Counted from the first letter of the stretch, positions 36,728 to 45,077 are shown. The stretch is 64,000 nucleotides of DNA from Methylophaga thalassica MP (GCF_000214595.1 NZ_AFIG01000003.1:62001-126000); one strand, 5' to 3'. Program-made: numbers and translations. Notes: generated by a model not told the origin, from the sequence alone.

Positions 36728-37704
36728 TCGTTACTTTGACGAGGCCATAAATGAAAGAACTTAAACTCGTCAACTTTACGACCTTTGATTAAAGTAAATT
36801 AATTCAATTACTTACAAGTCATCCAACCACCTTCCTGGCAAAACATCTTTGGACGAGACAGCGTGAAACCCGCATGAATGCTGTAAGACAGCTGATGTAC
36901 ATTGTTCAATCTTAAGGTCGTTAATTCTACGAGACCATCAACAATTGAACTTATACTCGTTAAATTTACGACCTTTGATTAAAACATTCTAATTCAATAA
37001 CTTCTCTATTGCGCAGGCTTCTGTCGGGTTCAAACAACTTGGTCCGAGACAGCGTAAAACCCGCATGAATGCTGTAAGACAGCTGATGTGCATTGTTCGA
37101 TCTTAAGGTCGTTAATTATACGAGACAATTAAAAAAAATGAACTTATACTCGTTAATTTTACGACCTTTGGTTAATGTAAATTAATTCAGTCACTTATCG
37201 ACTACGCAGGCTTCTATCGGGTTCAAACATCTTGGGTCGAGACAGCGTGAAACTCGCATTAATGCTGTAATACAGCTGATGTACATTGTTCAGTCTCAAA
37301 GTCGTTAATTATACGAGACAATTAAAAAAAATGAACTTATACTCGTTAATTTTACGACCTTTGGTTAATGTAAATTAATTCAGTCACTTATCGGCTACAC
37401 AGGCTTCTATCTGGTTCAAACATCTTGGGTCGAGACAGCGTGAAACTCGCATTAATGCTGTAATACAGCTGATGTACATTGTTCAGTCTCAAGGTCGTTA
37501 ATTATACGAGACAATTAAAAAAAATGAACTTATACTCGTTAATTTTACGACCTTTGGTTAATGTAAATTAATTCAGTCACTTATCGACTACACAGGCTTC
37601 TATCGGGTTCACACAATATGGTTCGATAACTCAGCGAAGCCCACTATTAACAATACATTACAGTTTGTGTTCTTAGATTCTAACTAAGGTCGTAAAATTT
37701 ACGA
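36728..37704. repeat. Array of 193-bp tandem repeats with eleven 15-bp palindromes
   Basis: Five copies (last partial) of a unit begin with GAACTTATACTCGTT at 36757, 36947, 37140, 37333 and 37526, giving periods of 190, 193, 193 and 193 bases. Copies 3 to 5 are nearly identical; copies 1 and 2 are older. Each unit carries a quasi-palindrome TCGTTAATTTTACGA near its left end and TCGTTAATTATACGA near its right end. Including the flanks there are eleven TCGT-N7-ACGA sites: 36728, 36767, 36918, 36957, 37109, 37150, 37302, 37343, 37495, 37536 and 37690. Between the two sites lies a conserved 135-base core with a GAGACAGCGT/ATGCTGT hairpin. There is no open frame. It may be a binding or recombination array, a partition-like locus or repeated small RNA genes. 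Confidence 0.9.
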
Positions 37705-37853
37705 CAACATGCTCATCATAGATCTCATTCTCTAATAAACTTTTCGCTTGATGGAATTAGTCTCTAGATTAAGTATTAGTAATCACAATACCTAGGATAA
37801 GCAGTTATGTTTCTTATATTTTGAGTGTGAATGAGAGAAATGGATGGCGTCAG

Positions 37854-38294
37854 CTAAGTAATGAAGTGTCGTGATTTTTCTCCTTTTTGTACTACCCTTG
37901 GCCAGCGGCTATGTATTTGAGCATCTTCAAGCTCAGGCTCGATTGTCACCACATACACACGGCGCTCACTTCCTTCTTTTGCCAATAAACCCTGAATGTA
38001 TTGTCCTTTTTGCAGGTCATACCAGTGACTAATACCTTCGAGATCTTTTTCCATAAAACTCAAAACAGGTATTTTCACCGGTGTCGGAAAGTATTTATCC
38101 CACCTGCCGGCATAGATAGAATCGAGTCTCGCCCAGCCTGTCATCGGTAAGTTACCAGGTTGTTTTTGTCGCCGCCCCCATGCAATCAATTTGATACCGC
38201 CTTCTGACGTTAATACAGGTAAAACAGCTTTGGGATTAGGATAAAAAATTCGCAGCACATCCTCACCATGCTGGAAATAAACGCCACCACACAT
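37854..38294 (-). CDS. SRAP-like (YedK/HMCES-type) protein next to Y-family polymerase
   Basis: The 146-residue protein begins MCGG, and its spacing and pattern fit a short, divergent SOS-response-associated peptidase: Cys2 exposed after Met removal, IAWGRRQKQPGNLPMTGWARLDSI in place of the usual WG-iP-W-NAR block, and VYVVTIEP near residue 120. SRAP proteins crosslink to abasic sites in single-stranded DNA via Cys2, shielding them. It is shorter than YedK (about 220 residues), so some elements are missing or changed. Its start codon overlaps the stop of the polymerase gene, which strongly suggests a joint role in tolerance of damaged DNA. Confidence 0.6.
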   Translation of the reverse strand: MCGGVYFQHGEDVLRIFYPNPKAVLPVLTSEGGIKLIAWGRRQKQPGNLPMTGWARLDSIYAGRWDKYFPTPVKIPVLSFMEKDLEGISHWYDLQKGQYIQGLLAKEGSERRVYVVTIEPELEDAQIHSRWPRVVQKGEKSRHFIT

Positions 38295-39535
38295 TAGATA
38301 GTTTTCCTATGTCCTGTAGGCTTCCATGCTGGGGCAATCACATTGGGCATTTCACTTCGCCCAATGACGCGTGTCGGGGCAACTGTAAACTCACCGTAAC
38401 GCTCATTAATTTTATCAATAGCCGTATTGAGCGCCTCACGCTTTTGTTTGTGTGACTCATCGACGAACATATCTTGCTGTTTATGATGGGTTGGATTCAA
38501 AGCCGTGACTTGAACCTGACCACATTCTTCACCGCTATAACGACTCTTAATAAATTGCTTACATAGGTCATATATCAATGCCCCATCATCTGTAGCGTTA
38601 TCGATTTTTTGTTTTGTCCCTAGCCAGCCAAAAGGTGTCTTTAAACCAATGAAGAAGGTATCACTCAGGAAGTGATGCTTACGCAAACGAGCACCCACCT
38701 TTTCAGACATATGTTGAAAGAAGGTCAGTATCGTATTCATGTCACGGGTGCCTGGCGGCATGACTTTTCCATGACCAACTGATTTGGGTTCTTTTACTGT
38801 AGTTATAACAGGTTCGGGATCACGTCCCTGAGCCATCAGCCATATCCGTCTCCCTGGGTTACCAAAACGTTTTGCAATGAGGCTCATGGGGACTTTTTTC
38901 ATATCCCCACATTGTGTGATGCCGTACTTACCTAAGAATCTCGCAATACCTTTATTGATACCACTCAGTTCTGTCACGCTCTCATTGCTTAGGCGCTCTT
39001 CAGCTTCCCAAGGGGCAATGATGGTCATGCCATCCGGCTTATTGAGTTTTGCAGCAAATTTGGCTGTCGTTTTATCACCGCTAATGCCAACACTACAGGT
39101 GAGTCCTGACACCTGACTAATCGTATCTTTGATGAGGAAACCAATATGTTCAGGCGATTTATAGATAGTCTGACAAGCAGTTAAATCCAAAAAGGCCTCG
39201 TCAACTGAATAAACCTCTACAGTCGGTGTAATACTAAATAGTGCTTCCATAATATCGGTGGAGACAGCCGCATAACGATATGGCCTGCTAGGAGCCTGGA
39301 TAATATTAGGACACAGCTCTCTTGCCTCTTTTAGGCGCATGCCTGTTTTCACACCGTAACTTCTGGCCTCGTACGATGCCGTGATGATGGTGCTACCAAG
39401 TTTGCCATTGGTGACGCCCACAGGTTTATTTCGCCAGTATGGATAGTCTTGCTGTTCTATCTGAGCAAAGAAGCAATTCATATCAACCAGCGCAATCATT
39501 TTCGGCCAATGATGGGATGATGCGTTTGAGCTCAT
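38294..39535 (-). CDS. Y-family DNA polymerase (UmuC/DinB-like)
   Basis: The 413-residue protein has the Y-family catalytic core: IALVDMNCFFAQIEQ at residue 14 (first metal Asp), TIITASYEARSYGVKTGM near 50, and VYSVDEAFLDLT near 107 (catalytic Asp-Glu). A little-finger-like domain with VGHGKVMPPGTRD near 252 follows. It should be a translesion polymerase. No umuD-like partner is beside it. Instead the SRAP-like gene overlaps its stop. The core is complete, so it is probably active. No clear LexA box was seen in the 244-base upstream region. Confidence 0.88.
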   Translation of the reverse strand: MSSNASSHHWPKMIALVDMNCFFAQIEQQDYPYWRNKPVGVTNGKLGSTIITASYEARSYGVKTGMRLKEARELCPNIIQAPSRPYRYAAVSTDIMEALFSITPTVEVYSVDEAFLDLTACQTIYKSPEHIGFLIKDTISQVSGLTCSVGISGDKTTAKFAAKLNKPDGMTIIAPWEAEERLSNESVTELSGINKGIARFLGKYGITQCGDMKKVPMSLIAKRFGNPGRRIWLMAQGRDPEPVITTVKEPKSVGHGKVMPPGTRDMNTILTFFQHMSEKVGARLRKHHFLSDTFFIGLKTPFGWLGTKQKIDNATDDGALIYDLCKQFIKSRYSGEECGQVQVTALNPTHHKQQDMFVDESHKQKREALNTAIDKINERYGEFTVAPTRVIGRSEMPNVIAPAWKPTGHRKTI

Positions 39536-39779
39536 AGAGTGCTTAGTAACCTAAAACCCTGTTGTGGTGTGTGCATTCGTCTTCTCCTCTTAATCAGCTA
39601 AAAATAGTCTGATTTGGTTTAATAGGTTGAGAACAAAAAGAGAAGAGAAAATATAGAGAATATTCTGTATCAAAGCAAGTATATTAAACACGCCGAATCA
39701 GATTGGTTGGAAAAATAAAGCCTGTACTTTTATTTTTATGACATGAACGCAACTTGCCAAATGGATTATCTACGTCATC

Positions 39780-40127
39780 ATGTTCATTACAACTATGAAC
39801 ACGATTTACAGCTTAATTCACATTATTCCAGATCGCGTCTTACGCTGGATTGGTGGTGGTGATGCGCCATTAGGTGATATGGGTGTTGAACAAGCCAATA
39901 AACAAGCCTTCGGTATTGCGGTTGGTACCGGTTCACAAGCAACAAGCCAAGGTGCTGGCGCCATGGGTAATAAGGGTCAAGCGCCTACACCAGATGGTGA
40001 CAACACTAAAACCCCTGGTAAAGACGATGATAAGCAGAATACGGATGCTGAAATGGAGTCCAGGGAAGACAGTGCCGGCTCAAATAAGGGTGGCAAGACA
40101 CAGGAAGACAATAAATCAGTAAGATAG
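39780..40127 (+). CDS. Small protein resembling the C-terminal tail of a conjugation membrane protein (possible remnant)
   Basis: The 115-residue product starts with a hydrophobic stretch ending in IIPDRVLRWIGGGDAPLGD near residue 15 and continues as a Gly/Ala/Gln-rich, then highly acidic and charged tail. The PDRVLRWIGG block recalls the C-termini of DotA/TraY-type polytopic conjugation proteins. A full-length protein of that kind would be 700 residues or more, so this could be a leftover of a lost transfer region. The identification is by pattern memory only. An efficient terminator follows immediately at 40128, which suggests that the end of an operon has been kept. Confidence 0.5.
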   Translation: MFITTMNTIYSLIHIIPDRVLRWIGGGDAPLGDMGVEQANKQAFGIAVGTGSQATSQGAGAMGNKGQAPTPDGDNTKTPGKDDDKQNTDAEMESREDSAGSNKGGKTQEDNKSVR

Positions 40128-40157
40128 AAAAAAGCCCCGGAAACGGGGCTTTTTTTA
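40128..40157 (+). terminator. Rho-independent terminator
   Basis: AAAAAAGCCCCG, loop GAAA, CGGGGCTTTTTTT: a GC-rich stem with flanking A and T runs, starting at the base after the TAG of the preceding gene. It probably works in both directions and also ends the converging gene at 40180. Confidence 0.9.
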
Positions 40158-40179
40158 GAGGTAAAGAATAGCTATTTAC

Positions 40180-40851
40180 CTATACCACATATCGTTCATT
40201 AGTAAATACATCCGATTTTTCTAGCGCAGACTTGTTTTCTTGACCAGCAGCAATATGGCTTTTGAGCTCCTCATTGAGAAGATTGAACTCGGCATTTAAT
40301 GCTTCTATTGATTGCAGTTTGCTGTACCCATCTTTTTTACTTACATCAGCGGCATCATCTTCCCAGCGCTTTATGGCACGTTTGAGCCCGTCAATGGCTT
40401 CAAATTTCACTTTCGCCACCGCAAAATTGGGGTTGGTGGAGATAAAATACTCATTCACTTCTTGTTGATTTTGACTACCCTTATAACCCAACACTCTTTC
40501 CAGTTCTTCTGGGTTGGCGATAAGGGTTGTATAGTGTTCGACCAGCTTTTTATAACTTTTAATCTGCAGAGAAAGGTTTTGAACGATTGCCACAGCGTCC
40601 TTTATTTTTCTAAGCGATCTATGATGGCCTGCCACCTCTTCATTAAACTCATCAACAAGCTCTTCGTATTTATCAATCCACTTCATGGCCTTATTCATCG
40701 CCTTAAAATACTCTTCCCGCCACTGGGCGGCATTGCGATTGGCTCGTTGCGCCGAGGCCATGGCCGCATTAGCATTGTTCCTCTCTGCATTGATTTGGCC
40801 CATCCGCATACCGGTCATGGCGTTATTGACAATTCCATCATATATGGCCAT
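40180..40851 (-). CDS. Hypothetical helical coiled-coil protein
   Basis: The 223-residue protein is strongly helical. Residues 20-50 are Asn/Ala/Gln-rich, and residues 50-120 and 170-210 show heptad-like Leu/Ile/Lys/Glu patterns. There is no signal peptide or membrane helix. AAGGAGATAAGG precedes the ATG, so expression is well supported. I recognise no family. It converges on the terminator at 40128-40157. A structural or partner-binding role is possible. Confidence 0.6.
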   Translation of the reverse strand: MAIYDGIVNNAMTGMRMGQINAERNNANAAMASAQRANRNAAQWREEYFKAMNKAMKWIDKYEELVDEFNEEVAGHHRSLRKIKDAVAIVQNLSLQIKSYKKLVEHYTTLIANPEELERVLGYKGSQNQQEVNEYFISTNPNFAVAKVKFEAIDGLKRAIKRWEDDAADVSKKDGYSKLQSIEALNAEFNLLNEELKSHIAAGQENKSALEKSDVFTNERYVV

Positions 40852-41104
40852 AAAGTCCTTATCTCCTTACTGTGGGGACCGGGTTAAAGCCCCCTTTATT
40901 AACGTTACCTTTACTTTAAAGCAATCTTTTTTCTTTGTCAGTGAATTTGCTCTCGATAATGACAGCTTCATCGGTAAAGACGGCTTTTAAAATAGGGCAA
41001 TTATAAAAATTATCCTAAAATAAACTCAAAAATTAGTAAGTTTTTTATAAACTTAGTAAGTTAACTCACATATCATCAATACATATTTTTTTGGAATACT
41101 CGGG

Positions 41105-41530
41105 TTAATTACATCCATCTTCGAGATATTGCCGAAACCGCGTTAAATCCATACCTCTCTGAAGGTTGTAGCTCATTGCTAAGTAATCTCTAGCTGGTCT
41201 CTCTGGATGGTATTCAGCAGAGAAGAATGACATAGACGGTGACGCGCTCTTTGGATCGATTTTATCTACCAGCAAAGCTGCGTCAAAAGGTCTAAATCCA
41301 ACAAAAGTAGATAGTGCCTCGGCAAGATATTGAGTTTTTATGTGTGTATCGTGACCATAACTTCGAGATAACTGAATTAGATAATTCCAATTATCGACTG
41401 ACTCTATAAGATGCTTACAAACATTGAAGAAGGTCTCTTCCCAATGACGATACCCATCATAATCTTCTTGAGATCGCAGCAAGTTCAAAACTGACTCACA
41501 GACTTTTTGTTCATCAGTGTATTCATGCAT
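41105..41530 (-). CDS. Hypothetical protein in a three-gene leftward unit
   Basis: The 141-residue protein is helical and acidic, with WNYLIQLSRSYGHDTH near residue 47 and YHPERPARDYLAM near the C-terminus. No family is recognised. It starts two bases after the stop of the nucleotidyltransferase-like gene and is the last gene of a tight unit that also includes 42161-42433. Confidence 0.55.
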   Translation of the reverse strand: MHEYTDEQKVCESVLNLLRSQEDYDGYRHWEETFFNVCKHLIESVDNWNYLIQLSRSYGHDTHIKTQYLAEALSTFVGFRPFDAALLVDKIDPKSASPSMSFFSAEYHPERPARDYLAMSYNLQRGMDLTRFRQYLEDGCN

Positions 41531-41532
41531 AT

Positions 41533-42141
41533 TTATTTAGATGTTTTGCTTGAAAAGTATTCTGTAGCATCCCTAATCCCAGAAAAAATGAGCTTTTTAT
41601 CACCTATGTAACTATCCAGTGTTTCTTTTGCCCTGCTTTCAAACTCACTTCTATTAAAAAAGCCCATATCAGCCAGTTTCTTTATTGCTAAATCACCCCC
41701 ATCATAATATCTCGCTAGTTTTGAAACAGCTAAATCCAAAGGGGATATGACATATAGTGCAATCTTATCTGTGTTAGCAGCATGGCAAATAAATGAAGAG
41801 TCATTTTTATAATCTGGATGCAATAAACCAGCACCATCATGGTAACTCCTATCTAGCCTGATGGTTTTTAATTGCTTTTTCATATCCGTCTCTAACTCAT
41901 CCAGGTAAGTTTCTACCATACCTTCTGGAATAATGAGGCGTTCAGAAAAACAAATTTCGATTGATAACGGTTTAGCCTGCTTAGTGTAAAGATATAATGC
42001 ACTGTCATTTAAGATGTACGCTCTTATAGCAGTGTGTTCAGCTAAATCATCAGACAGACATGAAACTAAGCGACAAACAGCCCTCCAAAAATTTGTTTCA
42101 AATCCAAGATGTCTATTTTCTACAGTGTCAGACCAGCTCAT
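41533..42141 (-). CDS. DUF6036-like (nucleotidyltransferase-fold-like) protein
   Basis: The 202-residue protein has AYILNDSALYLYT near residue 45 and VISPLDLAVSKLARYYDGGDLAIKKLADMG near residue 133. This order (small hydrophobic-ALxLY start, later SPxDLxxxKLAR...D) is seen in DUF6036/AbiEii-like nucleotidyltransferase-fold proteins. The usual GG-S and catalytic DxD residues are not evident, so it may be inactive or divergent. Such proteins often belong to toxin-antitoxin-like pairs. Its neighbours on both sides are within 20 bases, so a three-gene module is likely. Confidence 0.45.
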   Translation of the reverse strand: MSWSDTVENRHLGFETNFWRAVCRLVSCLSDDLAEHTAIRAYILNDSALYLYTKQAKPLSIEICFSERLIIPEGMVETYLDELETDMKKQLKTIRLDRSYHDGAGLLHPDYKNDSSFICHAANTDKIALYVISPLDLAVSKLARYYDGGDLAIKKLADMGFFNRSEFESRAKETLDSYIGDKKLIFSGIRDATEYFSSKTSK

Positions 42142-42160
42142 TTACTCAACTCAGTCAAGC

Positions 42161-42433
42161 TTATAGACCACTGTGTTTATCATCGAACATTTTGAGTTTA
42201 TCAATTAGTTCAGCATCATCGATGTAATATAACTCAGGATATGACTCGCTATTATTAAGAGCATTAATCAGTAGTTGCATCAGTCTCATCTGAGGATGTT
42301 TTTGCCAAACATTTAAAAGTGAATGCAAGAGCTCAAACTGTCCCTCTACACTTCTTGCTGAAGAGGGAGCATCTTCAAGAGACGCCATAGCCTCATTCAA
42401 CCAATCTGTATTACCTTTGTCTCGTGCTGTCAT
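42161..42433 (-). CDS. Small hypothetical protein leading a three-gene unit
   Basis: The protein is about 90 residues from ATG 42433, which has GAGAGGATAT upstream; the frame could begin four codons earlier. It is helical, with FELLHSLLNVWQKHPQMRLMQLLINAL in the middle and an acidic C-terminus. No family is recognised. It is followed 19 bases later by the DUF6036-like gene, suggesting a toxin-antitoxin-like or defence module, which is inference only. Confidence 0.55.
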   Translation of the reverse strand: MTARDKGNTDWLNEAMASLEDAPSSARSVEGQFELLHSLLNVWQKHPQMRLMQLLINALNNSESYPELYYIDDAELIDKLKMFDDKHSGL

Positions 42434-42667
42434 ATATCCTCTCATACAGAATCTTTTTACATGTTGAATTTAATACCTAAACTTTAGTTGTTCGCTTCCC
42501 ACCAATCTATGATTCATAAAAGTCATGACACAGATTACACGACTATTGGTATTCTTCTTTTTCATACATTAACACCAGTTCCATCGGTGAACTATTTTTG
42601 ACTAAAAGACTTGCTAGAAGATATTAGAAAACATCTAAATAACCATCATTAATAACAAGGAGAATTG

Positions 42668-42847
42668 ATGCTAATACTGACAAGAAACATTGGCCAGAAA
42701 GTAGTTATTGCTGACAACGTTGTGATAACAGTTCTTAATGTTGACATCAATGAACAGGTCAAATTTGGTATCACTGCACCGAAGAATATCTCCGTACATC
42801 GTGATGAAATATACAAAAAAATTCGTAACGAAAAAGACTATGACTAG
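42668..42847 (+). CDS. csrA: CsrA/RsmA-family carbon storage regulator
   Basis: The 59-residue protein has the CsrA pattern [16 protein letters not shown], the beta core [19 protein letters not shown] (with V-HR-EIY for RNA contact) and a short Lys/Asp tail. CsrA dimers bind GGA motifs in mRNA leaders and control translation. The true start is ATG 42668, with AAGGAGA seven bases upstream; a TTG directly precedes it. Horizontally acquired csrA copies are known from integrative elements, where they control transfer or lifestyle. Its targets on this island are not known. Confidence 0.92.
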   Translation: MLILTRNIGQKVVIADNVVITVLNVDINEQVKFGITAPKNISVHRDEIYKKIRNEKDYD

Positions 42848-42905
42848 AAGCCTATTTAACTGTCATTAGTATTCCCCATTCTCCGCTATCGTTGTCATAA
42901 AGTAG

Positions 42906-43175
42906 TTTTACCTGAAGGTTTTTTCAATCGTTAAAGACAGCCTTACTCCATACTTCAAGCAAGAAAACGAAGAAAACATCTTTGTTGCAAACTGCGTTGT
43001 TGATTTTTATAAACAGATAACACGGTTTGACTCTGGAAGTATGGGTGGGGAGTATGAAAGTGTTTATCTTTTTACGACCCAAAAAAGCTGTCTTTTTTAT
43101 AAAGAAACCTATTGCTCTAAGCGAACTTATTTCTATGCCGATTTTACATATATAGCGCGGTTTTTTTTTGCATAA
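42906..43175 (+). pseudogene. Open protein-like frame without a start codon
   Basis: After a TAG at 42903 the frame stays open for 89 codons to TAA 43173. The translation looks like a real protein (VKDSLTPYFKQENEENIF, then YKQITRFDSGSMGGEYESVYLF, then CSKRTYFYADFTYIA). No ATG, GTG or TTG occurs before an internal Met near codon 47, so the N-terminus is probably lost or shifted. Just before the stop there is a run of nine T at 43161-43169, where slippage could also shift the frame. Family unknown; it follows csrA in the same direction. Confidence 0.45.
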
Positions 43176-43268
43176 TCAAAAAGCAAACATCGTATTTACA
43201 TACCTGAATCTGCAACAATGACTTTGTCATAAAACGATCAGAAATATGCATCAAGGAAACTGAAAAGC

Positions 43269-43910
43269 ATGAAAAGATGCCAGCATACATACTGGGCTAA
43301 TTTTAAAAATATTGATGGATACTTGTTTCGTTTTGACACCAGAATATATTTAAAACCTGTATCTGATGTTTTATCCAGTGACGAATGTATTGGGGCCGTT
43401 GTAGGTAAAAATCCTGGTTCGGCATTGCCTCTCTATCATTCTGATGGAATTACTCCCATCGACATTGGAAACGATAAACTTTTGCCAACACTCAAGTCTC
43501 TCATTGAAAAATCGTATAACAATTCAAACATGAGTTTACCTGAGCGGAAATACATACAGGTGATGAACCTTTTTTATCTTTGCGAGCATAATCTGCCTAT
43601 AGCAATTCATAAAAATATGCGTTTTCAAAAAGCAATAACCTGCAAATCTGAATGTAATAATTATCCTTGGATATGGTATTTATGGGGTAATGGAAGAGAT
43701 AATAATGCCAAACTATTGAACACTTTTAAGCAAAGATTCAGAACAATAAAATCAGAGCATCATTTTTATTTAGATAAGAATACATCGCAGATTGTTTGGT
43801 CTATGCCTGATGCTACTGATTTTGCAAAACACCTTCAAGGCATGCCTCACAGAAAAGTATTACCCACTATCAGCTATTTAATTTTGCAACAAAAAAATGA
43901 GCCTAATTAA
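43269..43910 (+). CDS. DUF1643/UDG-like hypothetical protein
   Basis: The 213-residue protein has CIGAVVGKNPGSALPLY near residue 40, which resembles the NPSxA/NPG motif of DUF1643 and uracil-DNA-glycosylase-fold proteins. A later YPWIWYLWGNGRDNNAKLL segment and a C-terminal GMPHRKVLPTISYLIL recall the GxPxHPL ending of DUF1643. The match is partial. AAGGAAAC lies upstream of the ATG. It converges tail to tail, two bases apart, with the UDG-like gene at 43913, which also has a GENPS motif, so the two may be functionally related. Confidence 0.5.
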   Translation: MKRCQHTYWANFKNIDGYLFRFDTRIYLKPVSDVLSSDECIGAVVGKNPGSALPLYHSDGITPIDIGNDKLLPTLKSLIEKSYNNSNMSLPERKYIQVMNLFYLCEHNLPIAIHKNMRFQKAITCKSECNNYPWIWYLWGNGRDNNAKLLNTFKQRFRTIKSEHHFYLDKNTSQIVWSMPDATDFAKHLQGMPHRKVLPTISYLILQQKNEPN

Positions 43911-43912
43911 GC

Positions 43913-44554
43913 TCATCTTGAATATTTTTTTGCGATAGATTTTATGCTAGCTTTAAATTCAGCAATTCTATCAGGATGTCTTGGCCCTCTATTTGTACCT
44001 GACTCAGGCCTCATCATGATGTATGAATAGTGATGAATCTTTTCAGTTGCCGGTACCTTCAGCCCTAACTTAATCATGTAATGAATAATTTTCTCTGACT
44101 GCCCACCCAGCAATACCAGCACTTTAGGATCACCATTGTCTATTTGTTGCTGAAGTATTGGTAGCCAAAGCTCAGCTTGAACTTTCCAGTAATCAGAGTT
44201 TCTTTTTTTTAGATTTCTTTCTGTAACAATCTCTGGCTCTTTAATTGCGTTAGTGATGTAACAGTTCCATCCCTCATTCAATTCCACTGGCCCTTGCTTG
44301 AGACCGGCATCCGTCATTGCCTCACGTAAAAGTTTATCCCCAGCATGTGAGTTCCATTGTAGATTTTCAGTTTTTTCTGTCTCTGGTGAACGTTTATTAA
44401 CATTGATTACACCATTCAAACTCGGATTTTCACCAATAAACCAAACTGACGCATTTGGATTACCCAAGCATCCAGTCAACCAAGGGTAATCACTCAACCA
44501 ATCGGTTAACTGATTGTCCTTTATCGTAGTTCTGGTGGCTTGCACTATGTCCAT
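43913..44554 (-). CDS. Uracil-DNA-glycosylase-superfamily-like protein
   Basis: The 213-residue protein has VWFIGENPSLNGVINV near residue 38 (position of the UDG water-activating motif), NCYITNAIKEPEIV near 104, VLVLLGGQSEKIIHYMIKLG near 147, and a C-terminal MMRPESGTNRGPRHPDRI that fits the HPS/HP-type leucine-loop motif. This order matches the UDG superfamily. Family 4/5 Fe-S cysteines are absent. The substrate could be uracil or another damaged base in DNA, but some members bind without cleaving. The start follows a TGAGGT. It converges with the gene at 43269. Confidence 0.65.
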   Translation of the reverse strand: MDIVQATRTTIKDNQLTDWLSDYPWLTGCLGNPNASVWFIGENPSLNGVINVNKRSPETEKTENLQWNSHAGDKLLREAMTDAGLKQGPVELNEGWNCYITNAIKEPEIVTERNLKKRNSDYWKVQAELWLPILQQQIDNGDPKVLVLLGGQSEKIIHYMIKLGLKVPATEKIHHYSYIMMRPESGTNRGPRHPDRIAEFKASIKSIAKKYSR

Positions 44555-44597
44555 TAGTTAACCTCAGGATGAGTTATTTGATTGCTATCAATAATAA

Positions 44598-44969
44598 CTA
44601 AACATCAATAAATCCTATTCCTTTGTATGACATTTGATGTGTATTTGCTTCCTTAGGCCAGAGCTTATTCCAGTTAGGATCTAGCTTAAATATAATAATC
44701 TTCCTTCCATCAACATCATGCATTTCATCTTTACCGAGAGAAACTAGTAATGCTTGATGTTTAGCCACTTCTTCATTTGAGGCATCACGTAAACCAATTA
44801 TTTTTCCGCCCTTGTGTGCTCGGTCATTTTTTGATTTATGTAGGGATATATATGACATTTTTTCTTCACGGAGCGATAAATTCCACATCCATGACTCTAG
44901 AACGCCTCTTTCATTACTAGGCAAAATACCGTGTTTTGATATTAAAAAAAGTGTGTTTGGAATAGTCAT
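44598..44969 (-). CDS. Small hypothetical protein (possible PUA-like fold)
   Basis: The 123-residue protein includes SYISLHKSKNDRAHKGGKIIGL, then a Lys/His/Glu-rich stretch, then KIIIFKLDPNWNKLWP and GIGFIDV. Short beta-rich proteins with a GGKIIG-like turn can be PUA/EVE-like nucleic-acid readers, but the evidence is weak and I do not claim the family. It is in the same direction as the UDG-like gene, 43 bases upstream of it. Confidence 0.5.
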   Translation of the reverse strand: MTIPNTLFLISKHGILPSNERGVLESWMWNLSLREEKMSYISLHKSKNDRAHKGGKIIGLRDASNEEVAKHQALLVSLGKDEMHDVDGRKIIIFKLDPNWNKLWPKEANTHQMSYKGIGFIDV

Positions 44970-45077
44970 AACTTATTTATATCCAATCATGCAGTAATTA
45001 TATTTCCTCAAACTAAACTATCGCCATCGCTTTGTCATGCTAATAAGTATGAATTTCACTTTCCAAATAAGTCTTGT

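Noticed and set aside
36728-37704. CRISPR array
   Set aside because: The units are about 193 bp, tandem and nearly identical throughout. There are no short repeats with varying spacers and no cas genes.
36728-37704. Integron attC array
   Set aside because: No RYYYAAC/GTTRRRY core pair, no cassette genes and no integron-type integrase; the palindromes are TCGT-N7-ACGA.
36728-37704. Retron msr-msd
   Set aside because: No reverse transcriptase gene in the neighbourhood.
39874-40122. Second frame over the 39780 gene
   Set aside because: It has no ribosome site and a translation without recognisable features; the other frame has a clear hydrophobic start and acidic tail and ends at the terminator.
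40312-40990. Plus-strand frames opposite the coiled-coil gene
   Set aside because: They are antisense to a gene with a strong AAGGAG site and show no protein-like pattern.
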